Positions 6,632 through 13,718 of a stretch of DNA of 14,513 nt are shown here, in pieces (the first letter of the stretch is position 1; the number at the start of each line of letters is the position of its first letter). The DNA is from Candidatus Heimdallarchaeota archaeon. Lineage in GTDB: Archaea > Asgardarchaeota > Heimdallarchaeia > Hodarchaeales > LC-3. Location of the stretch: contig DAHXPE010000149.1 in assembly GCA_027364495.1 (NCBI GenBank), positions 1 to 14,513 of the forward strand, given 5' to 3'. The notes under the pieces are model-generated. The model was not told the DNA's origin and searched no databases. It saw only the letters and a list, made by a program, of their open reading frames with translations. The position numbers were made by a program, and so were the translations under genes.

Positions 6632-6883
6632 ATGGGCGATTCTGTTTTAGTTGAATTCTTAATTAAAACAAATTCAAAACAATCCCAGGTTATTTTTGAT
6701 AAAGATTTACAAAAATACGTTGTTCATGTCAAAAGTGCTCCAACTAAAGGGAAAGCGAATAAAGAAATTCTTAATTTATTAAAAAAGTATTTTATTGCAT
6801 CAGACGTTGTTTTGATTAAAGGATTCACAAGTTCAACCAAATTGTTTGAAATCAAGGGAGCTAAAGAAACTATTCAAAAATAA
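6632..6883 (+). CDS. DUF167 / UPF0235 (YggU-like) family protein
   Basis: This 83-residue protein is the usual size for DUF167. The family core is clear: beta strand LVEFLIKTNSKQS, then VHVKSAPTKGKANKEILNLL (residues 33-52), then a strand-turn around VVLIKGFTSSTKLFEIKG. The pattern of AP, then GKAN, then G-x-[ST]-S-x-x-K is diagnostic. The family occurs in all domains of life and has no settled biochemical function. It lies 12 bp downstream of the 724-residue protein gene and is probably co-transcribed. AGGG lies ten bases before the ATG and is a weak ribosome-binding candidate. It converges with the next gene. Confidence 0.9.
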   Translation: MGDSVLVEFLIKTNSKQSQVIFDKDLQKYVVHVKSAPTKGKANKEILNLLKKYFIASDVVLIKGFTSSTKLFEIKGAKETIQK

Positions 6884-6894
6884 TAGTCTGATTT

Positions 6895-7419
6895 TTAATT
6901 GATAAATCGGAAATTTAAAATTCCTTCCTGTCTTATTTTCCAAAGAGATTCTATTTGTTTTAGTAACTTACTAATATCTCCGATAATTTTACTGGAATTC
7001 GTTAATAGTGCACTATCAATTGCATCTTTATATGATATAAGCCGAATTTCTAACTCATTTGTTAAGTCAAGTATTGCTAGCTCTGATTCAACTAAAATAA
7101 GAAAAATTTCTTCTTCTTTCTTAGATGATAGAAAAAAAGTTGACCCCTCATAGTTTGTTTCGTTTATGAAAATAATTAAATCTCTTAACTGAGCTACTAA
7201 TTGATCCACATCACTCCAGATAGCTATCATTTGTGATTGAAGAATGATATTTTGAATTTCGGCAATCTGATCGATATACCCTTGAGTAAAAGAGAGTATA
7301 GCTTTTTTTATGGATTCATCACTTGCTTTTCGTTTATCGAATTCATTGTAGGATTCATATGGCAATTCTAAAGGTTTTAATTTCCGTTTAATCTCTTTTA
7401 CGCAATCTTGATACTTCAT
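6895..7419 (-). CDS. Unrecognised helical protein (174 aa)
   Basis: No family was recognised. The protein is predicted almost wholly helical, with heptad-like hydrophobic spacing in about 45-80 (FTQGYIDQIAEIQNIILQSQ) and 105-165, which suggests a helical bundle or coiled coil. The N-terminus is basic (KEIKRKLK). There is no signal peptide or convincing membrane helix. The start is an ATG at 7419 with a TATA-like AT box centred about 28 bp upstream, consistent with a leaderless message. A perfect 6-2-6 palindrome lies between that box and the start. The gene converges with the DUF167 gene, leaving 11 bp. Confidence 0.75.
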   Translation of the reverse strand: MKYQDCVKEIKRKLKPLELPYESYNEFDKRKASDESIKKAILSFTQGYIDQIAEIQNIILQSQMIAIWSDVDQLVAQLRDLIIFINETNYEGSTFFLSSKKEEEIFLILVESELAILDLTNELEIRLISYKDAIDSALLTNSSKIIGDISKLLKQIESLWKIRQEGILNFRFIN

Positions 7420-7427
7420 TTTTTGAA

Positions 7428-7441
7428 ACCAAATGTTTGGT
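7428..7441. promoter_or_regulatory. Palindromic operator candidate ACCAAA-TG-TTTGGT
   Basis: This perfect inverted repeat lies between the TATA-like box (about 7442-7452, minus strand) and the ATG at 7419. A repressor bound here would cover the region between the TATA element and the transcription start. No second copy was noticed elsewhere in the window. Confidence 0.35.
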
Positions 7442-7452
7442 GATTAATTTAC
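7442..7452 (-). promoter_or_regulatory. TATA-like box for the 6895-7419 gene
   Basis: Minus-strand GTAAATTAATC is centred about 28 bp before the ATG at 7419. Confidence 0.35.
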
Positions 7453-7620
7453 CTGCTACTAACATCAAAAACATTGTAATAAAAATTTTTTTAGCTGAAA
7501 ACTAATTTTAATGATTAAAAAATTATTTCAATTAGAAATAATATAAAGTCTATTGGTCGATTTTACTTAACAACACTCCTTACCTTGTTTAAAAATCTGT
7601 TCAAATTTAAACAATAACCA

Positions 7621-7628
7621 TTTAATTT
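7621..7628 (+). promoter_or_regulatory. TATA-like box for the SerK-like gene
   Basis: TTTAATTT is centred about 25 bp before the ATG at 7650, with no Shine-Dalgarno motif in between. This fits a leaderless transcript. Confidence 0.35.
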
Positions 7629-7649
7629 CTACAAGAAGCACTGTCAAAT

Positions 7650-8741
7650 ATGGAATTTGTATTTAATTTAGGTAATAAATATCAGTGGAAGTTCATACTC
7701 AATGAATTATATCAATCTGAAAAGTATTTTGAACATCAACCAAATGTCAATGAAACAAATTTAGAATTATTTTTGGATATAATTCCCCTTGACAAAATTT
7801 TTGAACACGAAGTTGCGTCTACCAATACAAATGAATTAGAAAATGTAAAACATTCTATTGAAAAAAATGGTTTTTTGCATCCAATTGTAGTAACTGAAAG
7901 CAAAAATTACTATATTTTGGCTGATGGTACGCACCGTAAAAAAGCTTTAGAACAACTTAATTGTAAATATGTTCCTGCCATGATTATAAAAGAATCTTAT
8001 AGAAGGGATACCTGGGTTCGTGTATTTAATGATCGAATACCTTCATACAAGAATGTCTATAAGAAATTAAGTCCAATGCAAAGGAAAAATATTACACACC
8101 TCGAATTTGACATAATAGATTTTGATACATTAATTAGTTATCAATATAAAGAGGATTTAATTGCTCTCGTGAAAGATGGCTATCATATTCACGTTTTTCT
8201 AAACAAAGAATTTACGAATCGTTTAGATCACCTTAAACTTGTTAAAATTTTTGACCAAACATTTTCTGATGGATTTAAAAATTATATGATGGTTTCTAAA
8301 GCAAATGAGCAAGAATTCAACTTTAATGAATATCTTTTGTTGCCTTCTCCTATTGATCAACTATACGATCTGGAATATCTAGTTAAATATCCTGAATTAC
8401 GTAGAACTAGATCATCTCGAGCAATAATCCCTTTGCGATTAATTTATCTTCCTGTTGATTATACAATTTTACAAAAATCCTTAGAAGAAATTATTGAATA
8501 TTATTATAGCCTTATTTCAAATAATATTGAAAAACAAATTTTTAGATCAATTTTTTTAAAGCTATCTGTGGTTAAATCATTAGATATTTCGTGGTATTAC
8601 CATATTTTATTAATAGGAAATAAGGATAGCTTTATCAATGCATTAGATTCTAAAGACTCCAAGAAAGTAGAATCCTTACTTGAATCAATAGATGAAGTAA
8701 AAGAAATGACTAAACTTCATACAATTTCAAATAATACTTAA
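7650..8741 (+). CDS. ParB/Srx-fold protein related to ADP-dependent serine kinase SerK
   Basis: Residues 44-115 form a ParB/sulfiredoxin-type domain: PLDKIFEHE (46-54), a helix with GFLHPIVV, then ADGTHRKKALEQL (91-103). The archaeal free-serine kinase SerK (Thermococcus) has ELDKMKPHE and DGHHR at the same places. Its catalytic Glu and key Asp, as I recall them, correspond to E54 and D92. The TW at 121-122 and a later RRTRSSRAIIP (251-261) also resemble SerK, whose C-terminus has TTRHVLPFIP. The protein may thus phosphorylate L-serine or another small hydroxyl substrate using ADP or ATP. The first His of the DGHHR motif is Thr here. At 363 residues it is far longer than SerK (about 240), with extra N-terminal and C-terminal helical parts. 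A DNA-binding ParB role is less likely because no HTH follows the domain. Confidence 0.75.
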   Translation: MEFVFNLGNKYQWKFILNELYQSEKYFEHQPNVNETNLELFLDIIPLDKIFEHEVASTNTNELENVKHSIEKNGFLHPIVVTESKNYYILADGTHRKKALEQLNCKYVPAMIIKESYRRDTWVRVFNDRIPSYKNVYKKLSPMQRKNITHLEFDIIDFDTLISYQYKEDLIALVKDGYHIHVFLNKEFTNRLDHLKLVKIFDQTFSDGFKNYMMVSKANEQEFNFNEYLLLPSPIDQLYDLEYLVKYPELRRTRSSRAIIPLRLIYLPVDYTILQKSLEEIIEYYYSLISNNIEKQIFRSIFLKLSVVKSLDISWYYHILLIGNKDSFINALDSKDSKKVESLLESIDEVKEMTKLHTISNNT

Positions 8742-8768
8742 TTTTTTCAATTATTTGAAAAAAAAAAA
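8742..8768. terminator. Bidirectional hairpin/poly-T terminator
   Basis: A nine-pair stem (TTTTTTCAA and TTGAAAAAA around TTAT) lies between convergent genes. It gives T6 on the plus strand directly after the stop at 8741. On the minus strand it gives T11, 28 bp past the stop at 8796. Confidence 0.6.
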
Positions 8769-8795
8769 CGAAAATTACAAAATACTTAACTTTTT

Positions 8796-10196
8796 CTAGT
8801 CAGGAGGCGATTCTTCAACAACTCGTGTTTCTTCAACATCATTAAAATCTACTAGAGTCTCAACCTTTTGAACTTGTTTCTCCTGGGTCTCAGGTTTATG
8901 AACCAATAGAAAATGTCCGACAGCTGAAACAAATAAAATCAACAATACGATATTAAAAACAATAACCGTCCTAAATTCTGGTTGTGTTAATTCTATCGAT
9001 TCAGCTAATTGTGGGAAATTTAATATTCCAGTTAGATTAGTACCTTTCTGCAATGGATTTGAAATGAAAGTATCAATAAGTGGTGTCGGATTAATGATTA
9101 AAAAAGCTAGAATGACAACTATAATAGTTCTAAAAACAATTGATGGTATAGCATTAATTAATAAAGCTCTGGTGTCTGGTTGAGCACTTTTTGCAGTAAT
9201 TTTATCTTCAAACTTTCTATCAATTCTACGCAAATTGCCAATAAAAGACTGTAGACGCATCGTTGTCTTTTGATCTAGTTGCTGACCTCTTTTAAAAATT
9301 CTTCTATCAACCATTTCACGTAAATAGGATGCAGCCAAAATGTCATACTTTTTTGATGCTGATTTAATACTTCCAACTGATTGTTTTTTATCTTTTTCAG
9401 GCTGTGGTTGAAAATTATCAATACGTTCTAAATGCTTCTTAATACGCTTTTCACGTTCTATCATAGGATCTACAACGCTTACTGCATATGAAGTCTGAAA
9501 TGCTATTTCAAGTAAAAGATATAATGCTAATCCTAATTGAAAGATTGGGCTCTGTATCAGGGTAATGAAATCTGGTATTATTGAGGAAACTGTTCCTTTG
9601 AAAGCAGGTAAATTAAGATTAATTAACATCATACGACCTGTGGAAGAAAAAGAATCAGGTGTATACATAGCTAAAATAATTAAAGCTTGGAAAGCTATGA
9701 ATAAGATAATTACTAATCGTGATTCACCTCTCATAATAAATCCAAGACCCGATAAAATAATGATCGGCAATAAAAGAAAAGCTATTAAAATTGCCCAGAT
9801 TTGAATAAAGTCAGTTAAAATCTGAAATAAATTACCATTGAAAATTCTTTGCGACCTTGGAAATATAGACAAGAGAATATTATTTAATATTGACCCACTT
9901 ATTTGATTATTGTTAGGAGTAATAACATGGAAATTAAATAAGACAATATTCGTAAAGGGGATAACAATGCTTCTGTTACCGATAAGTATGGTAATGGAAT
10001 TAACAATCAGGATAATATAATTTCCAATTACACCTAGAATGACCATTAGAATAAGTAAAAAATAATCTAGTAATTCTAAAAGTTTAGTAAAATCATACAA
10101 ATGAGTTGTATCAATATTAGTGTAAACAAAGACAAAGGCAATTGTAAATAAAATGCCATAGAATAGCTTGAAAGTATTTGAAAGCTGAGATCCCAA
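8796..10196 (-). CDS. Polytopic membrane protein of the MoxR-DUF58 cluster
   Basis: This 466-residue integral membrane protein has about seven hydrophobic segments, near residues 9-26, 45-73, 131-155, 160-178, 218-241, 350-368 and 409-432. A strongly charged loop (242-349) and an acidic C-terminal tail (433-466) are probably cytoplasmic. No family was recognised. In MoxR-DUF58 clusters the following genes are commonly membrane proteins, so it may anchor or channel the complex. It starts with TTG at 10196, because no ATG precedes the first membrane segment. AAAGGAG lies 11 bases upstream, inside the end of the DUF58 gene, and serves as its Shine-Dalgarno site. It is in the same frame as DUF58, separated by TAG and one codon. 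The stop is TAG. Confidence 0.85.
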   Translation of the reverse strand: MGSQLSNTFKLFYGILFTIAFVFVYTNIDTTHLYDFTKLLELLDYFLLILMVILGVIGNYIILIVNSITILIGNRSIVIPFTNIVLFNFHVITPNNNQISGSILNNILLSIFPRSQRIFNGNLFQILTDFIQIWAILIAFLLLPIIILSGLGFIMRGESRLVIILFIAFQALIILAMYTPDSFSSTGRMMLINLNLPAFKGTVSSIIPDFITLIQSPIFQLGLALYLLLEIAFQTSYAVSVVDPMIEREKRIKKHLERIDNFQPQPEKDKKQSVGSIKSASKKYDILAASYLREMVDRRIFKRGQQLDQKTTMRLQSFIGNLRRIDRKFEDKITAKSAQPDTRALLINAIPSIVFRTIIVVILAFLIINPTPLIDTFISNPLQKGTNLTGILNFPQLAESIELTQPEFRTVIVFNIVLLILFVSAVGHFLLVHKPETQEKQVQKVETLVDFNDVEETRVVEESPPD

Positions 10197-10199
10197 AAT

Positions 10200-11675
10200 C
10201 TACATAACTCCTTTACCAAGAGCTTTACCTTTATGGTAAGCGGCTATTACTTCTGCTAACATATCTTCTGGTCCAACATTTATTATTTCTACATCTAAGC
10301 CTCGCAAAGCTTCCTCAACTTGTCTTCTATGTTGAATGAATTCTTCCATTATAGCTTCTGCCATAGCTTTTTCAATAGGTGTTAAGTCCATAATGGATTC
10401 AAATAATGGACCTAAGGGTGAAATTATTGTTATTCTATTTTTAGATGAAATGGCTCTTTTAGCTGCCTCAACAAAATCATCCACATTAGCAGATTCTAAA
10501 TCAGTAAGAAAGATGTAACCACTTACTCTAGGCAGTCGAGCCATGATAAAATTAACGGCATCTAAAGGATTTGATGCACCTTTTGGCTCTACTAAGGCCA
10601 AAGTTTCAAGCATTTGAAAGAAATTACCTTTTTTAGCTGAGGGTGCAAGATAAGAAGTAGTATGAGTGCTATAAGTTATGAGACCAGCAATGTCACGATT
10701 TTCTTCAGCAAGATGCATGATCATCATGACACTACGAATCGCAAAATCGAGTTTAGTGTTGTCAGGAATACCACCAGCCATGCTTTCTGAATGATCAAGA
10801 AACACAACGATTCTGATATTCTTTTCAGATTCAAATTCTCGAACCATTAATTCTCCGGTTTTTGAAAATGCTTTCCAATCTAGTTTTTTAAATTCATCAC
10901 CAGGAATATATTTTCTTAGGGAATGAAAATCATCACCCGATCCTTTTTCTTTAGTTTTGTGACTACCAAACATTTTTCCTAATTGACGCTTTTTTGAAAG
11001 AGCCTCTAGACGTCTGATATCTTGATAACTTGGATAGATGAGTACCTCTGTATAAAATTCTCTGATATCTTCTTCGAAAAAGAATCCTGTTCGAGAGTGA
11101 ATAATAACTTTTGAAGGTCCAATTCTATATACTCCTCTTTTTGTGACTCGAATAATATAACTGAATGTTTTGGAAGCACCTGCCCTGAGAGAAGTAATGA
11201 TAAAATTCTCACCCATCGACAATTCAAAGGTTTCATGAATTGCATCATAAATTTCTACGAAGTCGAGACCTTTTCCTTCATTCGTAACCTTGATAGTTAC
11301 ATAAATGAACTCACCAGCAAAAGCTTTTTCTCTATCTAACTTTCTCGTGATCCGAATTGATGTTGTATCAGATTTAATTCGAAACATCGGAAGGCCAATA
11401 ATCGATGCCAGGATCATTATTGTCCCAAGAAACATGGAATAGTCTACAATACTATTCGGTATAAGGAAAAATTGTATAATCAGATATAATGGATTTGTCG
11501 AATTTTGTAGGTTCCCAGTAGTAGACGATTGTATCTGATTAAGTATAGCATTATTTGATTGTCCAAATAAAAATGGTAGCATTGTTGGTAATGTTCCGAC
11601 ACCCGCAAAAGCAAGACCAATACTGAAGAGCAAAACACCGCCTACTATAAGACCGCGGCCACGAGGAGTAAACAT
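10200..11675 (-). CDS. DUF58 (vWA-like) membrane-anchored protein
   Basis: Of 491 residues, hydrophobic segments at about 8-26 and 65-98 anchor the protein. Residues 105-215 form a beta-rich domain (EFIYVTIKVTNEGKG), common in DUF58 proteins. The DUF58 signature follows as SLRKYIPGDEFKKLDWKAF (252-270) with TGELMVREFE. A vWA-like fold then carries a complete metal-site motif DHSES (294-298) and FLTDLES (389-395). DUF58 proteins work with MoxR AAA+ ATPases, probably in metal-dependent assembly or maturation of partners at the membrane. The substrate is unknown. It lies 53 bp downstream of MoxR, with a T9 tract in the gap, so it may partly use its own promoter. AGG lies eight bases before the ATG. 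The gene ends in GTT ATG TAG and overlaps the ribosome-binding site of the next gene. Confidence 0.92.
   Translation of the reverse strand: MFTPRGRGLIVGGVLLFSIGLAFAGVGTLPTMLPFLFGQSNNAILNQIQSSTTGNLQNSTNPLYLIIQFFLIPNSIVDYSMFLGTIMILASIIGLPMFRIKSDTTSIRITRKLDREKAFAGEFIYVTIKVTNEGKGLDFVEIYDAIHETFELSMGENFIITSLRAGASKTFSYIIRVTKRGVYRIGPSKVIIHSRTGFFFEEDIREFYTEVLIYPSYQDIRRLEALSKKRQLGKMFGSHKTKEKGSGDDFHSLRKYIPGDEFKKLDWKAFSKTGELMVREFESEKNIRIVVFLDHSESMAGGIPDNTKLDFAIRSVMMIMHLAEENRDIAGLITYSTHTTSYLAPSAKKGNFFQMLETLALVEPKGASNPLDAVNFIMARLPRVSGYIFLTDLESANVDDFVEAAKRAISSKNRITIISPLGPLFESIMDLTPIEKAMAEAIMEEFIQHRRQVEEALRGLDVEIINVGPEDMLAEVIAAYHKGKALGKGVM
10208..10214 (-). promoter_or_regulatory. Shine-Dalgarno site AAAGGAG for the membrane protein
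   Basis: This minus-strand AAAGGAG is embedded in the last codons of DUF58, 11 bases before the TTG at 10196. It supports the TTG start and suggests translational coupling. Most other genes here lack such a motif. Confidence 0.55.
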
Positions 11676-11708
11676 AAATTGCGCCTAATTTATATTCAAA
11701 TGTATACT

Positions 11709-11717
11709 AAAAAAAAA
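11709..11717 (-). terminator. T9 tract between MoxR and DUF58
   Basis: Nine T residues on the minus strand begin 11 bases after the MoxR stop. They could reduce transcription into DUF58 and the membrane-protein gene. AT-rich boxes at about 11688-11697 and 11702-11708 could then restart it. Confidence 0.35.
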
Positions 11718-11728
11718 TTTTAATTGCT

Positions 11729-12772
11729 TTAATCATCTTCCCAATCATCTACTTCTTGAGGAATTAGGGAAAGAATATTAACTTCAACTGGTACAGGAAC
11801 CTCATTTTGAATATTCAGGGATATAGTTTCTCCATTGAGTCCTTCAAGTTCTGCTTCAGCTTTTAACAACAATCTGTGCTGGAGAACATGCCTTATCATG
11901 AATTTAACATCATCAGGAATAACATAATCTCTACCACGGCAAGCAGCTAAAGCTTTTGAAGCCTCTAAAAGAGAAATAGATGCTCTAGGACTGCATCCAT
12001 ATATTAATCGTGAGTCTTCTCGGGTTCTAACAACGATATCTCGAATATAACCCATCACTTCATTAGAAATAAAAACTCGTCTTACTACTTGGGTCATTTT
12101 AATAATAGTCTGGGGATTGGTCACAACCTGAACTTTATAATCAACTGGATTGTTTTTGAGTTGAATAATTTTTAATTCATCGTCAGGTTCATTATAATCA
12201 ACCATTAGTTTAAACATAAAGCGATCGAGTTGTGCTTCTGGTAAAGGATAAGTTCCTTCCTGTTCAACTGGATTTGCAGTAGCAATAACTACAAATGGTT
12301 TGGATAGTTTATGTGTTTCTCCTTCAATAGAAACTTGACCTTCTGCCATAGCTTCAAGCATAGCAGCTTGAGTTTTTGGAGGAGCTCTGTTAACCTCATC
12401 AGCTAAAATAACATTACCGAAAATGGGGCCTTTTTTAAGACGGAATGTTCCAGTTTTTGGATTAAAGATATTCGTACCAACAATATCAGATGGAAGCATA
12501 TCTGGTGTAAATTGAATACGAGAAAACTCACAGCCCATTGTATCGCTGAATGAATTAGCTGTCCAAGATTTTGCTACACCAGGAACTCCTTCTAAAAATG
12601 CGTGTTTGTTGGTGAGCATACAAATCCATAAAAAGGTAATAATATCAACACGACCTATAACTACTTTTGAAACTTCTTCTAAGATTCTATCATGGACTTT
12701 TTTAATATCAAGAACGGTAATTACTTCGTCTTCTTGTTCCATCTTTTTTTCAGTCGAAACATCGCTACTCAA
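11729..12772 (-). CDS. MoxR-family AAA+ ATPase
   Basis: The protein is 347 residues long, within the usual range. It has the MoxR core in order: Walker A GVPGVAKS (62-69), QFTPDMLPSDIVG (87-99), Walker B VILADE (121-126) followed by NRAPPKTQAAMLEAMAEGQV, sensor 1 ATANPVEQEGTYPLPEAQLD (164-183) with R184, and the sensor 2 region SPRAS with R263. ATP hydrolysis is expected to be intact. MoxR ATPases act with vWA-type partners, here the adjacent DUF58 protein. The first in-frame start is TTG at 12772. It is preceded ten bases upstream by GAGG, and there is an AT box about 25 bp upstream. The ATG at codon 11 (12742) is the alternative. The N-terminal 15 residues are acidic and not conserved. It is divergent from the reductase gene. 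Confidence 0.93.
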   Translation of the reverse strand: MSSDVSTEKKMEQEDEVITVLDIKKVHDRILEEVSKVVIGRVDIITFLWICMLTNKHAFLEGVPGVAKSWTANSFSDTMGCEFSRIQFTPDMLPSDIVGTNIFNPKTGTFRLKKGPIFGNVILADEVNRAPPKTQAAMLEAMAEGQVSIEGETHKLSKPFVVIATANPVEQEGTYPLPEAQLDRFMFKLMVDYNEPDDELKIIQLKNNPVDYKVQVVTNPQTIIKMTQVVRRVFISNEVMGYIRDIVVRTREDSRLIYGCSPRASISLLEASKALAACRGRDYVIPDDVKFMIRHVLQHRLLLKAEAELEGLNGETISLNIQNEVPVPVEVNILSLIPQEVDDWEDD

Positions 12773-12782
12773 AGTTTTAAAT

Positions 12783-12786
12783 CCTC
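12783..12786 (-). promoter_or_regulatory. Shine-Dalgarno-like GAGG before MoxR
   Basis: GAGG on the minus strand lies ten bases before the TTG at 12772. This weakly favours TTG over the internal ATG at 12742. Confidence 0.35.
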
Positions 12787-12868
12787 ATTTAGAATAATTA
12801 TCAGTCATATTTCACAGTTTTAGTATTTTGAAATAGAGACTTTTATTTTAAAAGATTTCTCTTGAAAG

Positions 12869-12880
12869 AATATAAATAAT
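12869..12880 (+). promoter_or_regulatory. TATA-like box upstream of the reductase
   Basis: AATATAAATAAT is the best TATA match in the divergent 12773-12949 region and predicts a leader of about 50 nt before GTG at 12950. A second box, TTTTAAATT near 12921-12930, is about 25 bp before the GTG and would give a leaderless message. Which one is used cannot be decided from sequence. Confidence 0.4.
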
Positions 12881-12949
12881 TTACTAATTTAATTATGAAA
12901 AATATTTTAGTACCCTTAATTTTTTAAATTTTTTTTTTTACCATTACTT

Positions 12950-13699
12950 GTGCCTCTCCCTGTTCAATATTTCGATTTAGAAATTGAAAAAATAGTACAA
13001 GAAAATTCCGTTATAAGAACCATCATTTTTACAAAGCCTGAAAATTTTAATAATATGCCAGGTCAATTCTGTTGGTTAACTGTTCCGGAATTACGAAAAT
13101 CTACAAATAATATTCCACGAACACCTTTAGCTATTGCATCTGGGATGTTTGAAGATCAATTAATCTTTTCATTTCGGAACTGGGGTGGTTTAACAAAATT
13201 ATTTTTTGAAAAAAAAATAGGTGACATACTCTCTGTCAGTCAACCGCTTGGATTACATGCTCCTGTAGATTTATTCAATTCTAATAAAACTATATGTATA
13301 GCAGGCGGGACTGGAATTGTTCCTATTCGTTCCCTTGTAAATTCTATGAAATCAAAAAAGCATTTAAAGGTTTTTTATGGAGCTAGGACACCATCAGAAT
13401 TGTTATATAAAGAAGAAATTTATCAATGGGATTCCGAAATAATTGTCGAGAAATCAGATGAAGGAGCTAATTGGTTTGGTCAACAAGGCTTTGTTACTAA
13501 ATTACTAACTCAATCTATTTTCGATTCGTATAAATACTGTTATATTTGTGGACCAATTCCAATGATGCAAAATGCAGTTGCAGTATTAAAAGAATTAGGA
13601 TTTACTTCTCAAAATATTTATGTCAGTTTAGAAAAAATAGAAAATGATGAAGTTATAGGACCTGTTTTCCCTGTTTCAGATTCAAACGTAACAATTTAA
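12950..13699 (+). CDS. FAD/NAD(P)-binding reductase of the PyrK/HydG type lacking the [2Fe-2S] loop
   Basis: This 249-residue protein has the ferredoxin-reductase fold. An N-terminal FAD barrel carries PRTPLAIAS (56-64, R57 being the flavin-contacting Arg) and is preceded by MPGQF. The nucleotide half has IAGGTGIVPIRSL (117-129), FYGARTPSELLYKEEI and CGPIPMMQ (200-207). This layout is that of the electron-transfer subunits of dihydroorotate dehydrogenase (PyrK) and sulfhydrogenase (HydG). Those families then have a Cys-rich loop binding [2Fe-2S] after YVSLE-, before a conserved GPVF. Here SLEKIENDEVIGPVF keeps both flanks but has no cysteine between them, so the cluster is absent. It may pass electrons directly from FAD to an unknown partner. 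It starts with GTG, without a Shine-Dalgarno site. It converges with the HAD gene and is divergent from MoxR. Confidence 0.85.
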   Translation: MPLPVQYFDLEIEKIVQENSVIRTIIFTKPENFNNMPGQFCWLTVPELRKSTNNIPRTPLAIASGMFEDQLIFSFRNWGGLTKLFFEKKIGDILSVSQPLGLHAPVDLFNSNKTICIAGGTGIVPIRSLVNSMKSKKHLKVFYGARTPSELLYKEEIYQWDSEIIVEKSDEGANWFGQQGFVTKLLTQSIFDSYKYCYICGPIPMMQNAVAVLKELGFTSQNIYVSLEKIENDEVIGPVFPVSDSNVTI

Positions 13700-13705
13700 A
13701 AAAAA
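13698..13705 (-). terminator. T8 tract terminating the HAD gene
   Basis: Eight T residues on the minus strand begin 13 bases after the HAD stop and overlap the stop codon of the convergent reductase gene. Confidence 0.35.
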
Positions 13706-13718
13706 TATTCTCAAGAAA

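Noticed and set aside
6899..7153. 84-codon plus-strand ORF opposite the 174-residue helical protein
   Set aside because: It is antisense to a longer frame with better promoter and composition. It is Ser/Ile-rich, as expected of a shadow.
7420..7649. Possible small gene or RNA in the 230-bp gap between divergent genes
   Set aside because: Only AT-rich promoter-like sequence and the palindrome at 7428-7441 are visible. There is no ORF or GC-rich structured segment.
9565..9804. 79-codon plus-strand ORF within the membrane-protein gene
   Set aside because: It is antisense to hydrophobic coding sequence. The basic product is a by-product of reversed membrane-helix codons.
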